A stretch of DNA of 5,679 nucleotides from an uncultured Actinomycetes bacterium (GTDB lineage: Bacteria > Actinomycetota > Actinomycetes > S36-B12), in contig CAINGG010000127.1 of NCBI GenBank assembly GCA_903848435.1, positions 1 to 5,679 of the forward strand, given 5' to 3'. This document shows, piece by piece, positions 4,427 to 5,679 of this stretch. A program made the translations under genes and the position numbers. Each line of letters opens with the position of its first letter. The first letter of the stretch is position 1. The notes under the pieces were generated by a model. The model was not told where the DNA came from and did no database searches. It saw only the letters and a list, made by a program, of their open reading frames with translations.

Positions 4427-5679
4427 AGTCGGAGGAGATGAAGACGTTCTTGGTCTCGGTGAACGCATCGGCTGCGTCCGGGCCCAGCTCGCGCCCGAGC
4501 CCGGAGCGCTTGAACCCGCCGAACGGCGTCCAGTAGCGCACCGAGGAATGCGAGTTGACCGACAGGTTGCCCGACTCCACTCCGCGCGCCACTCGCAACG
4601 CGCGACCGACGTCGCGGGTCCAGATGGACCCGGACAGGCCGTAGTCGGAGTCGTTGGCCATGCGGATCGCGTCGGCCTCATCGTCGAACGGCACGACAAC
4701 CACGACCGGACCGAAGATCTCCTCGCGGTACGCGCGATCCGCGGGCGATACCGGCGCGAGCACGGTCGGCGGGAACCACCATCCTGGGCCGTCGGGGCAA
4801 CTGCCTCGGAACGCGACCGGTGCGCCGTCAGGCACGTAGGACGCGACGGTCTCGCGGTGGGCCGACGTGATGAGCGGGCCCATCTCGGCCGTGTCGAGCG
4901 AGGGATCCTCGACGCGCACGCCCTTGACGGCAGGCTCGAGCAGCTCCATGAAGCGATCGAAGGCCGAGCGCTGCACGAGGAAGCGCGAGCGCGCGCAGCA
5001 GTCCTGCCCGGCGTTGTCGAAGACCGAGTAGGGCGCGGTCGCCGCGGCCTTCTCGATGTCGGCATCCGCGAACACCACATTGGCACTCTTGCCGCCGAGC
5101 TCGAGGGTGAGCCGCTTGATCTGCGGGGCGCAGCCGGCCATGATCCGCTCACCGACCTCGGTGGATCCGGTGAAGACGACCTTGCGCACGAGCGGATGGG
5201 TGACGAAACGATCGCCCACGACCGAGCCCTTGCCGGGGATGACCGTGAAGACTCCCTCGGGAATGCCCGCCTCGAGGGCCAGCTCACCCAGCCGGATGGC
5301 GGTGAGCGGCGTGACCTCCGCAGGCTTGAGCACCACGGTGCAGCCGGCCGCGAGCGCCGGGGCGAAGCCCCAGCCGGCGATGGGCATCGGGAAATTCCAG
5401 GGCACGATGACGCCGACGACGCCGATCGGCTCCTTGAAGGTCATGTCGACGCCGCCGGCCACCGGGATCTGCCGGCCGAAGAGTCGCTCGGGTGCCCCCG
5501 AGTAATACGCGAGCACGTCGCGGACGTTGCCCGCCTCCCACCGCGCATTGCCGATGGTGTGCCCGGCGTTGGCGACCTCAAGGCGCGCCAGCTCCTCGTT
5601 GTGCTCCCCCACGATCTCGGAGAAGCGGCGCAGCAGGCGAGCGCGATCACCCGGGGCGACGTTGCGCCACGTGGCGAAA
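4425..5679 (-). CDS. NAD(P)-dependent aldehyde dehydrogenase (5' part outside the window)
   Basis: 417 residues are visible, and the frame stays open to the window edge. The usable GTG at 5612 is not the real start, because the codons before it read WRNVAPGDRARLLRRF, the normal ALDH N-terminal region. About 40-80 residues are probably missing. In visible numbering the protein has PWNFP (Asn95 of the active site), the cofactor segment KPAEVTPL (118-125), FTGSTEVG (169-176), the general base Glu193 in LELGGK, the catalytic Cys227 in NAGQDCCARSR, EEIFGP (319-324), and the end PFGGFKRSGLGRELG. All catalytic residues are present. It oxidises an aldehyde to the acid with NAD(P)+. Related enzymes act on betaine aldehyde, gamma-aminobutyraldehyde and gamma-glutamyl-aminoaldehydes. 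The nearby gamma-glutamyl hydrolase makes the last plausible, but substrate is not readable from sequence. The SDR gene follows 10 nt downstream. Confidence 0.93.
   Translation of the reverse strand, partial: FATWRNVAPGDRARLLRRFSEIVGEHNEELARLEVANAGHTIGNARWEAGNVRDVLAYYSGAPERLFGRQIPVAGGVDMTFKEPIGVVGVIVPWNFPMPIAGWGFAPALAAGCTVVLKPAEVTPLTAIRLGELALEAGIPEGVFTVIPGKGSVVGDRFVTHPLVRKVVFTGSTEVGERIMAGCAPQIKRLTLELGGKSANVVFADADIEKAAATAPYSVFDNAGQDCCARSRFLVQRSAFDRFMELLEPAVKGVRVEDPSLDTAEMGPLITSAHRETVASYVPDGAPVAFRGSCPDGPGWWFPPTVLAPVSPADRAYREEIFGPVVVVVPFDDEADAIRMANDSDYGLSGSIWTRDVGRALRVARGVESGNLSVNSHSSVRYWTPFGGFKRSGLGRELGPDAADAFTETKNVFISSD

Noticed and set aside
3635..5287. A 550-codon minus-strand frame that would extend the SDR upstream
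   Set aside because: The extra part is an Arg/Ser/Pro-rich out-of-frame reading of the aldehyde dehydrogenase gene. The SDR has a normal start and ribosome site at 4414.
5610..5612. GTG as the aldehyde dehydrogenase start
   Set aside because: The frame continues upstream to the window edge with recognisable ALDH N-terminal sequence (WRNVAPGDRARLLRRF), so the gene is cut by the window instead.
1..5679. Mobile elements, CRISPR arrays, tRNA or rRNA genes, riboswitches
   Set aside because: I saw no terminal inverted repeats with a transposase, no regularly spaced repeats, no cloverleaf-like or conserved rRNA segments, and no untranslated region long enough for a riboswitch.

Overview
This is a gene-dense, visibly GC-rich stretch. 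Codon third positions are mostly G or C, intergenic gaps are very short, and GTG starts are in use. It carries a ThiF-rhodanese fusion of the MoeZ type that is common in Actinobacteria. The best guess is the chromosome of an actinobacterium; genus cannot be read from the window. There are no insertion sequences, phage genes, CRISPR arrays, tRNAs or rRNAs, and no stretch over 300 bases lacks a gene.

Layout. (1) Bases 1-131 hold the 3' end of an unidentified plus-strand gene. It ends one base before the end of a convergent minus-strand pair. (2) That pair is moeZ (897-2087) followed, 20 nt later, by a DUF554 membrane protein gene (133-876). (3) Divergent from moeZ, and starting within about 90 bp of it, is a plus-strand pair: a class I amidotransferase-fold gamma-glutamyl-GABA hydrolase (PuuD-like) and, 15 nt later, an AIM24-family protein. 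(4) A strong 18-bp hairpin at 3586-3628 separates this pair from a convergent minus-strand pair. (5) That pair is an NAD(P)-dependent aldehyde dehydrogenase, whose N-terminus lies beyond the window, and, 10 nt later, a short-chain dehydrogenase/reductase.

How they may work together. MoeZ-type proteins adenylate and then sulfurate the C-terminal Gly-Gly of small sulfur-carrier proteins, for molybdopterin, thiamine or CysO-dependent cysteine synthesis. The hydrolase, aldehyde dehydrogenase and SDR make up part of a gamma-glutamylated amine (polyamine, GABA or ethanolamine type) degradation set. In that route an amine is capped with glutamate, oxidised through an aldehyde, and the glutamate is then removed. 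The glutamine-synthetase-like capping enzyme, amine oxidase and permease expected for the route are not in the window. They could lie past base 5679. This pathway reading is inference from families and neighbourhood.

I found no clear evidence of a previously undescribed system. The points most worth a second look are the nearly perfect, U-poor hairpin between the convergent operons, retention of both Cys-x-x-Cys pairs in MoeZ, the MoeZ-DUF554 pairing, the AIM24 gene inside an amine-catabolism context, and a possible short leader ORF in front of moeZ.
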